Source: Mesorhizobium sp. 113-3-3
GTDB taxonomy: Bacteria; Pseudomonadota; Alphaproteobacteria; Rhizobiales; Rhizobiaceae
Reading direction: 5' to 3'
Length of the DNA stretch: 64,000 nucleotides
NCBI RefSeq assembly: GCF_016756495.1
Contig: NZ_AP023243.1
Span: 5,274,501 to 5,338,500, forward strand
Each line of letters opens with the position of its first letter. Position 1 is the first letter of the stretch. The notes below the pieces were generated by a model. It did not search any database. It saw nothing but the letters and a program-made list of their open reading frames with translations, and was not told where the DNA came from. Positions 46,864 to 56,367 of the stretch are shown here, one piece after another. The translations under genes and the position numbers were made by a program.

Positions 46864-46932
46864 GGCATGATCTCAGGACAAACGGAAACCGTTTGTCCGA
46901 GAAAACCGGTGCCCACTTTTCGGGATCATGCT
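46864..46932. repeat. Extragenic palindrome with a nested hairpin
   Basis: GCATGATCT at the left and GGGATCATGC at the right are the arms of the same palindrome as at 50440-50485, sharing the core GAAAACCGGT-CCCACTTTTC. This copy carries an extra perfect hairpin, GGACAAACGG/CCGTTTGTCC (46876-46898), in its left arm. It ends two bases before the glyS stop codon. Confidence 0.75.
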
Positions 46933-46934
46933 GC

Positions 46935-49091
46935 TCAACCGGCGATTTTCGAGAAATCCGCGACCTGACCCGTGGCCGCGCGGATGCGCGTGAGGAGCGC
47001 CAGACGGTTGGCACGTACGGACAAGTCCTCATCATTCACGAGAACACCTTCAAAGAATGAATCAACGGGTTCGCGCAACGCGCTAAGCGCCAGCATGGCG
47101 GCGGAAAAGTCTTCGTTTTGAATCGCTTCGCCGGCTTGCTTCTCGGCCTGATTCACCGCAGCAAACAGCGATTTCTCGGCATTCTCCTTGAACAAAGCCG
47201 GCTCAACGGTCTCGGCGACCGCCGTTTTCTTCTTCTCCTCGGCAGCCAGGATGTTGGCCGCACGCTTGGTGCCGGCAAGCAGGTTCTTGCCATCCTCTGT
47301 GTCGAGGAAGGAGCCGAGCGCTTCCACGCGGCGCACGATCTGCAGCAGGTCGTCGGACTGCGGCGTGATGACGGCGTCGATGAGATCGTGGCGGGCGCCC
47401 TGGTCGCGAAGGTAGACCTTCAGGCGATCGTGGAAGAACGCCAGGAGGTCTCGTATCTGGTCCGCGCCACTGCCTGCGTAGCGCGCGCCGGCGCTCGCGA
47501 AGAGCGAAGACAGCCGCAATTGAATTCGGTCTTCAACCAGGATTCTGACTACACCGAGCGCAGCGCGACGCAGCGCATACGGATCCTTCGACCCCGTCGG
47601 CTTTTCATCGATGGCCCAGAAGCCGACCAGCGTATCCAGCTTGTCGGCAAGCGCGACGGCGACCGAAACCGGATCGCTCGGCACATAATCGGACGGGCCT
47701 TGCGGCTTGTAATGTTCCTCGATGGCCGCGGCCACGGATGGGTGTTCGCCCTGGAGCAACGCATATTTGCGGCCCATGGCGCCCTGCAGTTCCGGAAACT
47801 CGCCGACGACTTCAGTGGTGAGATCGGCCTTGGCGAGAACGGCGGCGCGAGCGGCGAGCGTCGGGTCAGCACCGACGGTCGGCGCCAGTTCCTCGGCGAG
47901 CCGCCTGATCCGCCCCACCCGCTCGCCCTGCGTGCCTAGCTTGGCGTGGAAGGTGACGCCGAGATGGTCGAGGCGGGCCATGCGCTGGTCGAGCGGCTTT
48001 TTCAGATCGAGCCCGAACTTCTTCGCCGATGCGTCAAGTTCGCCGAGATCGGGCAGATCGCCCTGGTCGGTCGTCCAAAAATAGAGCGCGTCGGACAGAC
48101 GGGCGCGCACCACCTTGCCGTTGCCGTGCGCGATCTCCCTGCCGCCGTCCCTGGCCTCGATGTTGGAGGTGAGGATGAAGCGGTTGGAAAGCGCCTCGCC
48201 TTCCCCTTGCGGGCGCGTGACAAAGCACTTCTGGTTGGCGCGGATGGTCAGGCGGATCACTTCGGCCGGAATGGCCAGGAAATCCTGCTCGAACTCGCCC
48301 ATCAGCACGACAGGCCATTCGACCAGGCCTGATACCTCTTCAAGCAAGCCTTCGTCCTCGACCAGATCGAGCCCGTTGGCGAAAGCGAGGTTGCGGGCAT
48401 CGGCAAGGATGATCTCCTTGCGCCGGTCGGCGTCGAGCACGACCTTGGCCGCCTCCAGCTTGCTCACATAGTCGTCGAAGCGGCGCACGGTGATTTCGCC
48501 CGGCGCCATGAAACGGTGGCCGTAAGTGGTGTTGCCGGAGCGAATGCCGTCGATCTCGAAATCGACCACGACAGGCTCCTCGGTCTCCGGGCCGAAGGTG
48601 CACAGGATCGATTGCAGCGGTCGCACCCATCGCAGCGAGCCCGGCTTGGCCGAGGCCGGCCCCCAGCGCATCGATTTCGGCCAGGGGAAATTGCGGATGA
48701 TGCCCGGCACAAGGTCGGCGATGATCTCTTCGGCCGCCCTGCCCGGCTTCGAAATATGGGCAACATAGAAGTCGCCCTTCTTCGGGTCGGAATGGACGTG
48801 CGCCTCGGCGACCGAGGACAGCCCTGCCTTGCGCAGGAACCCCTGGACCGCTTGCTCGGGCGCCGTCGTCGACGGCCCCTTGATCTCTTCGCGTATATCC
48901 TTCGAGCGCGCCGTCACGCCCCTGATGTCGAGCGTCAGGCGCCGCGGCGTCCAGTATTCGCGCGCCGCCTCATAGGTCAGACCCGCCTCGACCAGACCGT
49001 CGGTCAGCATCTTCTTGAGATCACCCGCCGCCTTGCGCTGCATGCGCGCGGGGATTTCCTCGGAGCGAAGTTCTAGAAGCAGGTCAGGCAT
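46935..49091 (-). CDS. glyS: Glycyl-tRNA synthetase beta subunit
   Basis: 718 residues from ATG at 49091 ([18 protein letters not shown], the family N-terminus). It contains the HD-like domain region and a C-terminal anticodon-binding region ([24 protein letters not shown]). It forms the tetrameric alpha2-beta2 enzyme with GlyQ, whose gene lies upstream on the same strand; the 365-bp gap holds only a small plus-strand frame. Confidence 0.96.
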   Translation of the reverse strand: MPDLLLELRSEEIPARMQRKAAGDLKKMLTDGLVEAGLTYEAAREYWTPRRLTLDIRGVTARSKDIREEIKGPSTTAPEQAVQGFLRKAGLSSVAEAHVHSDPKKGDFYVAHISKPGRAAEEIIADLVPGIIRNFPWPKSMRWGPASAKPGSLRWVRPLQSILCTFGPETEEPVVVDFEIDGIRSGNTTYGHRFMAPGEITVRRFDDYVSKLEAAKVVLDADRRKEIILADARNLAFANGLDLVEDEGLLEEVSGLVEWPVVLMGEFEQDFLAIPAEVIRLTIRANQKCFVTRPQGEGEALSNRFILTSNIEARDGGREIAHGNGKVVRARLSDALYFWTTDQGDLPDLGELDASAKKFGLDLKKPLDQRMARLDHLGVTFHAKLGTQGERVGRIRRLAEELAPTVGADPTLAARAAVLAKADLTTEVVGEFPELQGAMGRKYALLQGEHPSVAAAIEEHYKPQGPSDYVPSDPVSVAVALADKLDTLVGFWAIDEKPTGSKDPYALRRAALGVVRILVEDRIQLRLSSLFASAGARYAGSGADQIRDLLAFFHDRLKVYLRDQGARHDLIDAVITPQSDDLLQIVRRVEALGSFLDTEDGKNLLAGTKRAANILAAEEKKKTAVAETVEPALFKENAEKSLFAAVNQAEKQAGEAIQNEDFSAAMLALSALREPVDSFFEGVLVNDEDLSVRANRLALLTRIRAATGQVADFSKIAG

Positions 49092-49280
49092 ATGGAGGCT
49101 CACGCAGCAATGGTGAGCGCGGCATAGCAACTCGGCTGGCCGCTGTCACCCTTTCCAGAAATTTTGGCCGCCCTGTCGGGACAAGGCGATCCGGCCCGTC
49201 CTTGGATCAAAGATTCCCATGAACCGAACGCAGCGCTGAAGCGACCCACGCTCAGGCAGGAAACTATTGGCTGAACGACC

Positions 49281-49460
49281 ATGAAAACGGCATCCAGACT
49301 TGTGCAGATCCTCGCGCTCAGCGCCTGCTTCACCGCGCAGGTCCATGGCGCCTTCTCAATGCCGGGCGTGCGGCAAGCGCTAAGGACCATCGACGGTGCC
49401 AGCAGCCAGAACGCGCTGCCAGTCAGTTCAGCCGCCATATTCCTGACGGCAGTTGGCTAG
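49281..49460 (+). CDS. Possible 59-residue exported peptide, antisense in the glyQ-glyS gap
   Basis: ATG at 49281 to TAG at 49460. The N-terminus has a signal-like profile ([20 protein letters not shown]) and the rest is Ala/Ser-rich with a hydrophobic end. Its stop overlaps the glyQ stop by three bases. No ribosome binding site is strong and no family is recognised, so this may be chance. The rest of the 49092-49456 gap holds nothing I can name. Confidence 0.3.
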   Translation: MKTASRLVQILALSACFTAQVHGAFSMPGVRQALRTIDGASSQNALPVSSAAIFLTAVG

Positions 49461-50401
49461 GCAGCCAAACCACCGGCCTGCGTCTTCAAAAACGCCTCGC
49501 CGCAGGCTTTCGCCAGATTACGCACGCGCAGGATGTAGCTTTGCCGCTCGGTGACCGAGATGACGCCGCGCGCGTCGAGCAGGTTGAAGACATGGCTGGC
49601 CTTGATGCACTGGTCGTAGGCCGGGAAGACCATCTTGTGCATCGGCAGATTGTCGTTCGACGCCGGCGCGCCGGCCTCGAGCAGCGCCTTGCACTCGGCT
49701 TCGGCATCTTCGAAATGCCTGAGCAGCATCGCCGTGTTGGCGTATTCGAAATTGTGGCGCGAATATTCCTGCTCGGCCTGCAGGAAGACATCGCCATAGG
49801 TCACCTTGTCGGCGCCCTCGCGGCCGTTGAAGTTGAGGTCGTAGACATTGTCGACGCCCTGCACATACATGGCTAGCCGCTCCAGCCCGTAGGTCAGTTC
49901 GCCCGCCACCGGCGCGCATTCGATGCCGCAGACCTGCTGGAAATAGGTGAATTGCGAGACTTCCATGCCGTCGCACCAGCATTCCCAGCCAAGCCCCCAG
50001 GCGCCGAGCGTCGGGCTTTCCCAGTCGTCCTCGACGAAGCGGATGTCATGCAGCAGCGGGTCGACGCCGATCGCCTGAAGCGAGCCGAGATAGAGCTCCT
50101 GCAGGTTCGGCGGGTTCGGCTTCAGGATCACCTGGTACTGGTAATAATGCTGCAGCCGGTTCGGGTTCTCGCCATAGCGGCCATCCTTGGGGCGGCGCGA
50201 AGGCTGGACATAAGCGGCGTTCCAGCGCTTCGGCCCGAGCGCGCGTAGCGTCGTTGCCGGATGAAACGTGCCGGCGCCGACCTCCATGTCGTAGGGCTGG
50301 AGGATGACGCAACCATAGGCCGCCCAGTAATTGTGCAAGGTCAGGATCAGCCCCTGGAACGAGCGGCTGGGGTGCATATGGGCGGGAATTTCAATCGTCA
50401 C
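49457..50401 (-). CDS. glyQ: Glycyl-tRNA synthetase alpha subunit
   Basis: 314 residues from a GTG start at 50401, chosen because GAGG lies six bases upstream; an ATG at 50377 would lose eight residues. Signature blocks: [54 protein letters not shown] and [19 protein letters not shown]. It carries the catalytic class II domain that activates glycine. Extragenic palindrome 50440-50485 lies in its leader. Confidence 0.96.
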   Translation of the reverse strand: MTIEIPAHMHPSRSFQGLILTLHNYWAAYGCVILQPYDMEVGAGTFHPATTLRALGPKRWNAAYVQPSRRPKDGRYGENPNRLQHYYQYQVILKPNPPNLQELYLGSLQAIGVDPLLHDIRFVEDDWESPTLGAWGLGWECWCDGMEVSQFTYFQQVCGIECAPVAGELTYGLERLAMYVQGVDNVYDLNFNGREGADKVTYGDVFLQAEQEYSRHNFEYANTAMLLRHFEDAEAECKALLEAGAPASNDNLPMHKMVFPAYDQCIKASHVFNLLDARGVISVTERQSYILRVRNLAKACGEAFLKTQAGGLAA

Positions 50402-50439
50402 GGGTGGCCTCGACAGCAAAGGCTAGAGCCTGTCCATTG

Positions 50440-50485
50440 AGCATGATCTTTCCGAAAACCGGTACCCACTTTTCGGGATCATGCT
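50440..50485. repeat. Extragenic palindrome, GCATGATC type
   Basis: AGCATGATC (50440-50448) and GGGATCATGCT (50475-50485) flank the inner arms TCCGAAAACCGG and CCACTTTTCGGG. It is a simpler version of the element at 46864-46932 on the other side of the glyQS genes. Confidence 0.8.
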
Positions 50486-50668
50486 CTTGCCGGCACGTCC
50501 TAGAGACACGGCGGCGAAGCGTCAAGCAAGGGGCGCGCCCGATGCGAGCCGCCATGAGTATGCCGCGCGGTGTTGAAGGCTTTGCCGAGGACTGGCCTAT
50601 TGCCGGCCTCGGGAGCCTGGGTTCTGTTTCGTCCCCTATAGCCCACAGCAACGACGACAGGTCCAGCC

Positions 50669-51130
50669 ATGCCCAGTTCCATCATCGTCCGCCCGGTCAC
50701 GCGGCAGGATTTCGACCGGTGGCTGCCGCTCTGGGATGGCTACAACGCGTTTTATGGCCGCTCGGGCGAGACGGCGCTGGCAAGCGAGATCACCGCGATG
50801 ACATGGTCGCGCTTCTTCGACGCCTACGAACCGGTCCATGCGCTGGTGGCCGAAAGCGAGGGACAGCTCCTCGGCCTCGTGCACTATCTCTTTCATCGCA
50901 GCACGACGGCGATCGCGCCGAACTGCTATTTGCAGGATCTTTTCACCACCCAGGCTTCGCGTGGAAAAGGCATCGGCCGGGCGCTGATCGAAGGCGTCTA
51001 CGAGCGCGCCCAAGCCGCCGGCTCAGGCCGGGTGTACTGGCTGACGCACGAAACCAACCAAACCGCCATGAAGCTCTATGATAAGATCGGCGAGCGCTCC
51101 GGCTTCGTCGTCTATCGCAAACTGTTCTGA
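50669..51130 (+). CDS. GNAT family N-acetyltransferase
   Basis: 153 residues. The acetyl-CoA pyrophosphate loop SRGKGIGRALIEGVYERAQ follows the strand CYLQDLFTT, and a C-terminal TNQTAMKLYDKIGERSGFVVYRK completes motif B. Length and layout fit a single-domain acetyltransferase acting on a small molecule or protein amine; the substrate is unknown. A strong terminator follows. Confidence 0.9.
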   Translation: MPSSIIVRPVTRQDFDRWLPLWDGYNAFYGRSGETALASEITAMTWSRFFDAYEPVHALVAESEGQLLGLVHYLFHRSTTAIAPNCYLQDLFTTQASRGKGIGRALIEGVYERAQAAGSGRVYWLTHETNQTAMKLYDKIGERSGFVVYRKLF

Positions 51131-51149
51131 GGACGCCACTCCAAACAAA

Positions 51150-51180
51150 ACGGGGCCCTGAAAAGAGCCCCGTTCGTATT
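51150..51180. terminator. Bidirectional terminator between GNAT and TPR genes
   Basis: AACGGGGC (51150-51157) pairs with GCCCCGTT (51168-51175), followed by CGTATT on the plus strand and preceded by AAACAAA, a T-run for the minus strand. It lies 19 bp past one stop and 14 bp before the other. Confidence 0.75.
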
Positions 51181-51193
51181 CACATAGCAGATC

Positions 51194-52969
51194 TCACCCC
51201 TTCGGGGCGGGGACCGGCTCCGGCTTGACCTTGGGGGTCTCCTGCGCCGTGTTGGACTCGATCGGCGGCAGGCCCTTCATCAGCTTCTGCTGCAAGGTGG
51301 CCAGCACATCGGGATCGGGCTTCAGGTCGCGGGCCTGGTTCCACTGGAAGGTGGCTTCCAGCTTGCGGCCGACGCGCCAGTAGGCGTCGCCGAGATGGTC
51401 GTTGAGAACCGGATCTTCCGGCTTCAGCGATACGGCGCGCTCCATCTCGCGCACCGCGTCATCGAAGCGGCCGAGACGGAAATACGCCCAGCCCAGAGAA
51501 TCGACGATGTAACCATCGCTGGGCCTGAGATCGACGGCCTTTTGGATCATCGCCAGGCCTTCCTTCAGGTTGGTGTTCATGTCGACCCAGGAATAGCCGA
51601 GATAGTTCAGCACCTGCGGCTGGTCCGGCTGCAGTTCCAGCGCCTTACGGAAATTCGGCTCGGCCTTCGGCCATTCCTTCAGCCGCTCATAGGCGATGCC
51701 GCGCTGGTAGAAGATGTTCCAGTTGGCCGCGGTCGGCGTCTTCAGCACTTCGACGGCCTTGTCGTAGAGATTGGCGGCCGAGCGGAAATCCTCCTTCGAG
51801 GAATAGACCCCGCCAAGCGCCAGATAGGCGCGCATGTCGTTGGGATGAGCCTCGACGAAGGCCTTCAGATGGGTGATCGCCTCTTCATGGCGGTCGAGAT
51901 CGGCAAGGTTGAGGCCAAGCTGCAGGTCTGAAAGCTCCTTCAGCGGCGACGAATCGGGGATGCGGCGATAGAGCGCGATGGCCCCCTCGCCGTCCTTCAG
52001 CTGTTCAGCGACGGCAGCAAGTTGCACGAGAGCCGCGTCGCTGTCGGGCCGCAGTGCCAGCGCATATTGCAGGTAAAGGCGAACGAACGGCTCGCCGCCG
52101 CCCCGGTTGAGCGCGGTGGCGAGATCGAGCAGGATTTCGGAAGCACCGTCGGAGGGACCGGAAACGAAGGGCGCGATCTTGTCGCCCTTGCTGATCCTGT
52201 CACGCAAAGCGACGATTTCGAGCTTGCCCGGCGAAAACGCCTCGGCCTGGTCGAGCACCGAGATCGCCTTGGCCTTGTCGCCCTTGCGGGCCAGGAACGA
52301 GGCATAGGCCTGGGCATTGCGCATCCAGGTTTCGGGCGCGGCACCGCCGGCGGCGGTATCCTGCATGGTCGCGGCGTAGATCGCCTCGGCCTTGTCGGGC
52401 ATGTTGGAGGCATCGGCGACCAGGGCGCGGTGGAAGGATTTGAACAGGCCGAACCAGTCCGGTCCTTGCAGCTTGTCGATCGAAGCCATTGCATCGCTTG
52501 CGTGGCCAGCCCCCTGTTCAGCCCAGCCCGACATCACGCCGGAGATCAGCCTGTCGAGGTCGGATTCCAGCGACAGCTTGAGCCAGTACTGCGCCTTGGT
52601 GAAATCCTTCTTGTGGAAGGAATCGACCGCCAGCGCCAGGCGCGAGAAGCGCTCGACATCGGGCACTTCCTTGAGTTTGTCGGCATAGACCAGGGATTCG
52701 TCGAATCGGCCCTGCGCGATCAGCGACAGCATCAGGCTCTGCTGCAGGCCGGTGTCGCTCGGATCGAAGGCCAGGGCCTGCTTGTAGTAGGCGATGGCGC
52801 TGTCGAGGTCGTTGTCGCCTTCGGCGATCCGGGCTGCCAGATAGGCGCCAGAGAACGACGAGATCTTGACCGGTTCGGTGGATTGCTTGGCATAGGCCGG
52901 CAGAGCCGAAATCGCCATGCCCGTCACAATTGCCAGCCTTGTCAGCCAGCGCGCACGTCCTTGCTGCAT
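51194..52969 (-). CDS. Exported tetratricopeptide repeat protein
   Basis: 591 residues from ATG at 52969 (AAAGGG upstream). A signal peptide ends near LPAYAKQ. Many TPR units follow, for example GAYLAARIAEGDNDLDSAIAYYKQ, AYLALGGVYSSKEDFRSAANLYDKA-type and SLGWAYFRLGRFDDAVREMERAV-type segments, ending in a proline-rich tail. It is probably a periplasmic or outer-membrane scaffold. The conserved C-terminal block (PQVLNYLGYSWVDMN) occurs in rhizobial proteins of this size. Confidence 0.88.
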   Translation of the reverse strand: MQQGRARWLTRLAIVTGMAISALPAYAKQSTEPVKISSFSGAYLAARIAEGDNDLDSAIAYYKQALAFDPSDTGLQQSLMLSLIAQGRFDESLVYADKLKEVPDVERFSRLALAVDSFHKKDFTKAQYWLKLSLESDLDRLISGVMSGWAEQGAGHASDAMASIDKLQGPDWFGLFKSFHRALVADASNMPDKAEAIYAATMQDTAAGGAAPETWMRNAQAYASFLARKGDKAKAISVLDQAEAFSPGKLEIVALRDRISKGDKIAPFVSGPSDGASEILLDLATALNRGGGEPFVRLYLQYALALRPDSDAALVQLAAVAEQLKDGEGAIALYRRIPDSSPLKELSDLQLGLNLADLDRHEEAITHLKAFVEAHPNDMRAYLALGGVYSSKEDFRSAANLYDKAVEVLKTPTAANWNIFYQRGIAYERLKEWPKAEPNFRKALELQPDQPQVLNYLGYSWVDMNTNLKEGLAMIQKAVDLRPSDGYIVDSLGWAYFRLGRFDDAVREMERAVSLKPEDPVLNDHLGDAYWRVGRKLEATFQWNQARDLKPDPDVLATLQQKLMKGLPPIESNTAQETPKVKPEPVPAPKG

Positions 52970-53152
52970 CGTATCCCTTTCAGCCAGGCGCCATCTCCGC
53001 GTCAGCGGGATCGACGTAGACTCGATCTTTCCGGGCAAAGCATGGCCTTTTTGGGGTCGCGCTTCAATCCGCCTGAAATTCACAATCGGGTCAGCCGATT
53101 AACAAACCATGGCTGGAGTGGATTTTCGACCGAGGAAAGGCCGGCGTCAAGG

Positions 53153-53590
53153 TCAGCGCGGCACGACGGATCGCTGCACCTTCGTCTCGGCAAAGCCGCC
53201 GGCCGCTATCGCGCCGCACAGCTCGTTCCATTCGCAGCCGCCGCAAGCCTTCCGTACGCCACCAACGGAAAACGCCTGCCGCAGCCGCGCCAGGATTGCC
53301 GCGTCGAGATCGACGCGGACGCCGGGCTGGATTGGCAGGGCCAGCAGATCCGCGACATCGCGCGCGGCAAGCCGGTCCCGTTCGATGACGCTCTCGTTGA
53401 AACAATGCGGTTCCGGCCCATCGAGCAACGGCGCGCACACATCGTCCGGACCGGAGACGAGGAGGATGTCCTCGCCCCGGCTCAGGCGCTCCGCGACCGC
53501 ATCATAATTGGCGGTGAAAGCGGGGCTGTATCCCTTGCCCACATAGGTGAGCAGGCAAAGGAGATGATGGGCGCGCAGCCTGATCGTCAC
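53153..53590 (-). CDS. DUF1284 cysteine-rich protein coupled to bioY
   Basis: 145 residues from a GTG start at 53590. The N-terminus TIRLRAHHLLCLLTYVGKGY is the DUF1284 hallmark. Six cysteines (HHLLC, DDVC, PHC and CGGCEWNELC) suggest an iron-sulfur cluster or zinc site. The GTG overlaps the bioY stop as GTGA, so translation is coupled and the gene falls under the BioR box before bioY. No function is established for the family; a link to biotin uptake or use is inferred. Confidence 0.82.
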   Translation of the reverse strand: MTIRLRAHHLLCLLTYVGKGYSPAFTANYDAVAERLSRGEDILLVSGPDDVCAPLLDGPEPHCFNESVIERDRLAARDVADLLALPIQPGVRVDLDAAILARLRQAFSVGGVRKACGGCEWNELCGAIAAGGFAETKVQRSVVPR

Positions 53591-54180
53591 GGATTGGCCG
53601 GCTTTGCCTTGCCGCGGGGGAGCGCCATCAGTGTCGCGGCACCAAGCGCCGACTTCAGCAAGCCGCCGACGATGAATGGCAGGAAGCCGTAGGTAATGGC
53701 TTGTTCGGCGCCGATCATGACGGCAAGCCATGCCGTGCCGAGCACCAGGCAGGCAAGATTGCCGAGCAGCATGGCGCCAAAGGCAAGCACCACCCTGTTG
53801 CCGTTCCAGCCGCGTTCGGCCAGCCAGCCGACGAGCGCGCCGACAACCGGGAAGGCGAAGAGATAACCGCCGGTCGGCCCGACGAAATAGGACGCACCGG
53901 CCGCGCCGCCGGCCAGAACCGGAAAGCCGACCGCACCTTCGACCAGCCATGCGGCGATGGTGACCGAGCCAAGGCGCCAGCCATAGAGCGCGCCGATCAG
54001 CGTCACGGCAAAGGTCTGCATGGTGATGGGAACCGGCGCCATCGGCACTTCGATGTAGGAGGACAGCGCCAGGAACAGCGTGCCGAGCACGACGGCGCCG
54101 ACCTGCCAGGCGAGCGAGCGATCCTGCAGCCGGAGCGGGCTGAAGGACGGCTTGCTGGACGTGAATGCGATATCGGTCAT
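53587..54180 (-). CDS. bioY: Biotin transporter BioY
   Basis: 197 residues from ATG at 54180 with AAGGG seven bases upstream. About six membrane helices and the BioY blocks PITMQTFAVTLIGALYGWRLG and GPTGGYLFAFPVVGALVGWLAERG are visible. It is the S component that binds biotin; it can work alone or with the EcfAT module, which is not here. A BioR box lies in the leader, 26 bp before the ATG. Confidence 0.94.
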   Translation of the reverse strand: MTDIAFTSSKPSFSPLRLQDRSLAWQVGAVVLGTLFLALSSYIEVPMAPVPITMQTFAVTLIGALYGWRLGSVTIAAWLVEGAVGFPVLAGGAAGASYFVGPTGGYLFAFPVVGALVGWLAERGWNGNRVVLAFGAMLLGNLACLVLGTAWLAVMIGAEQAITYGFLPFIVGGLLKSALGAATLMALPRGKAKPANP

Positions 54181-54205
54181 AGGGATCCCTTCGGTCGATT
54201 TTAAA

Positions 54206-54215
54206 TTATAGATAA
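54206..54215. promoter_or_regulatory. BioR operator before bioY
   Basis: TTATAGATAA matches the BioR consensus (TTATCTATAA on the other strand) exactly. A further inverted repeat, TTCGAT-N5-ATCGAA, lies 9 bp away at 54224-54240. It lies upstream of bioY and should repress bioY and the coupled DUF1284 gene when biotin is sufficient. Confidence 0.85.
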
Positions 54216-54322
54216 TTTCTGCTTTCGATCTATTATCGAATCCATATTTCTCGCGACATAGCAAGCCCTCCCACGTCAAAGGCCGTCCGAACTGCGTCGC
54301 GACGTGCTTCAGATCGTTGCTT

Positions 54323-54370
54323 CATGCATGTCGTGCGCCCAAAATCGGAGGGCCATTTCCGGGCGACAGA
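54323..54370. repeat. Extragenic palindrome, ATGCAT...CCCAAAA type
   Basis: TCATGCATGTCGTGCGCCCAAAAT and CATTTCCGGGCGACAGATAT oppose each other imperfectly. It ends directly before the bioR stop and is related to the copies at 19841 and 58389. Confidence 0.55.
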
Positions 54371-54372
54371 TA

Positions 54373-55041
54373 TCAGCCAACGATCGCGAACGCTTCACGC
54401 GTCGCGCCGGACGCGGTCTTGACCGGCTTGCGGCCGATCCATTGGACATGCCGCCCGAGCGTTGCCGCGGCCGATTCGGTGTTTCCCTGCCGCAAGGCGG
54501 TCAGGATTGCCCGATGATCCTGGTCGGTGCGCGTTTCCCACTCCGAGCGCCATGCCGCGAACAGGAAGCGGGCGCTGGCGGCATGCAGATCGTCGATGGT
54601 GGCGAGCAGGCGCGGCATGCTGCATGGCGCCAGGATCAGCCGGTGGAAGGCGCGGTTGGCTTCCTCCCAGGATCGGACGTCGCGGGATTTGTCGCCGGCC
54701 TTGGTCGCCTCCTCGGCAAGATCGAGAATGGCTGACGTCAGATGCGGCGCGGCATGGCGCAGCGCCAGCACTTCGAGCGCGGCCCGCATTTCGGCAACCT
54801 CCTTGACCTCGCCGAGATCAAAAGCCGCGACACGCACGCCGCGGCGCGGCTCGCTGACGGCTAGGCCTTGCGCCTCCAGGCGGCGGAAGGCCTCGCGCAC
54901 CGGAACATGGCTGGTGTTGAATTCCTCGGCGACGTGATCCTGGCGCAGCCGCGCTCCAGGCTCGATCGCGCCTGAGATGATGCGGTCCGCCAGCGCCTTG
55001 CTGATGCGCACCGCGATGGTGTCGTCCGTGCCCTTTGCCAT
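54373..55041 (-). CDS. bioR: GntR family biotin repressor BioR
   Basis: 222 residues. N-terminal GntR winged helix (AVRISKALADRIISGAIEPG, EEFNTSHVPVREAFRRLEAQG) and an FCD-type helical effector domain with histidines in ALRHAAPHL, ANRAFHRL and DQDHRAIL. Its own promoter region carries TTATAGATAA four bases before the ATG and another box lies before the adjacent bioY, the diagnostic arrangement for BioR in alphaproteobacteria. It probably represses both genes. The identification rests on the boxes and the pairing with bioY. Confidence 0.88.
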   Translation of the reverse strand: MAKGTDDTIAVRISKALADRIISGAIEPGARLRQDHVAEEFNTSHVPVREAFRRLEAQGLAVSEPRRGVRVAAFDLGEVKEVAEMRAALEVLALRHAAPHLTSAILDLAEEATKAGDKSRDVRSWEEANRAFHRLILAPCSMPRLLATIDDLHAASARFLFAAWRSEWETRTDQDHRAILTALRQGNTESAAATLGRHVQWIGRKPVKTASGATREAFAIVG

Positions 55042-55044
55042 GTT

Positions 55045-55054
55045 TTATAGATAA
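55045..55054. promoter_or_regulatory. BioR operator before bioR
   Basis: An exact second copy of TTATAGATAA sits four bases upstream of the bioR ATG, where a bound dimer would block the ribosome binding region or early transcript. It points to negative autoregulation. Confidence 0.8.
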
Positions 55055-55149
55055 TTTGCGGCAAGGCAGCTTGTCGAGGCGGCGGGTGGTGTTCGCCAAC
55101 GTTCTCCCCAGTACAAAGCGAGGGAAAACTCCGACAAAGGTCGGCCTGC

Positions 55150-56175
55150 TCAGTTCACCCGGCTGATGCAGAAATCGATGACGTCGATCAGCGCCGATTT
55201 CTGCGGCGTTTCTTCCAGCGGCGCCAGCGCGTCGCGGGCGATCTCGCCGAAATGCCGGGCGCGGCCGATCGTGTCGGCGATGGCGCCGTGGCGGGTCATC
55301 AGGCCGATCGCCTTTTCCAGGCCGGCATCGTCGACGACATTGTCCTCGATGGCGCGCTTCCAGAAGGTGCGCTCGGCCTTGGTGCCGCGCCGGTAGGCGA
55401 GGATGACCGGCAAGGTCACCTTGCCCTCGCGGAAATCGTCACCGACATTCTTGCCCAGATCCTTGCTGGTGCCGCCATAGTCCAGCGCATCGTCGATAAG
55501 CTGGAAGGCAAGGCCGAGGTTCATGCCGTAGGAGCGCAGTGCGGCGCGATCATTGCGCGTCGCCTGGGCGATGACCGGCCCGACCTCGGCGGCCGCCGAA
55601 AAAAGGGCCGCGGTCTTGGCCTTGATGACCGCAAAGTGCTCGTCCTCGGTGGTTTCGAGGTTCTTGGCGGCGGCAAGCTGCATGACCTCGCCCTCGGCGA
55701 TGATCGAGGCGGCGCTCGACAGGATGTCGAGCGCTTCGAGCGAGCCGACATCGACCATCATGCGGAAGGCCTGGCCGAGCAGGAAATCGCCGACCAGCAC
55801 GCTCGCCTGGTTGCCCCAGATCATGCGGGCGGTCTTCTTGCCGCGGCGCATGCCGCTCTCGTCGACGACGTCGTCGTGCAGCAAAGTCGCGGTGTGCATG
55901 AACTCGACCGAGGTGGCGAGCTTGACATGACCTTCGCCGGCATAGCCAAACATCTGCGCGGCGGCGAGCGTCAGCATCGGCCTGAGCCGTTTGCCGCCTG
56001 ACGAGATCAAATGGTTGGCGACTTCCGGGATCATCTCGACGTCGGAGCCGGCCTTGGACAGGATCAATTCGTTGACGCGTCCCATATCGGCCGCCGTCAG
56101 ATCGATCAGATCCTTGATGGAGGCGGGTTCCCGCTTCCCGTTTTCGATGTTGAGAACGACACCCACGACAATCAC
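55150..56175 (-). CDS. Polyprenyl diphosphate synthase (octaprenyl/decaprenyl type)
   Basis: 341 residues. Both aspartate-rich motifs are present: LLHDDVVDESGMRRG (first) and QLIDDALDYGG (second), with GGKRLRPMLTLAAAQ upstream. The enzyme elongates farnesyl diphosphate to the ubiquinone side chain; in rhizobia this is usually ten units, but length cannot be read with certainty. It supplies UbiA, encoded at 40.7 kb. The gene diverges from DUF2007. Confidence 0.93.
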   Translation of the reverse strand: MIVVGVVLNIENGKREPASIKDLIDLTAADMGRVNELILSKAGSDVEMIPEVANHLISSGGKRLRPMLTLAAAQMFGYAGEGHVKLATSVEFMHTATLLHDDVVDESGMRRGKKTARMIWGNQASVLVGDFLLGQAFRMMVDVGSLEALDILSSAASIIAEGEVMQLAAAKNLETTEDEHFAVIKAKTAALFSAAAEVGPVIAQATRNDRAALRSYGMNLGLAFQLIDDALDYGGTSKDLGKNVGDDFREGKVTLPVILAYRRGTKAERTFWKRAIEDNVVDDAGLEKAIGLMTRHGAIADTIGRARHFGEIARDALAPLEETPQKSALIDVIDFCISRVN

Positions 56176-56367
56176 TCCCGTCTTGTTATAACGCGTGCGA
56201 CGGCACCCTTAATCCCGATACGGACTCTAGGGCGGCGGACACGGCCACGGCAAGTGGCGAATTGGCGCGGCGTTGGTGACAGGCTGTTAACCGGCGCGGG
56301 GGCCGAGGCTCCGCCACGGAAATCCCTGCCCGTTTACATCAATGGCGCAAACTGCGAGTTTCATGCG

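Noticed and set aside
46363..46968. 201-residue plus-strand frame with strongly hydrophobic segments, resembling a membrane protein
   Set aside because: It is the exact complement of the acidic minus-strand gene, where Asp/Glu codons read as Phe/Leu/Val codons; the minus-strand gene has the ribosome binding site and terminator.
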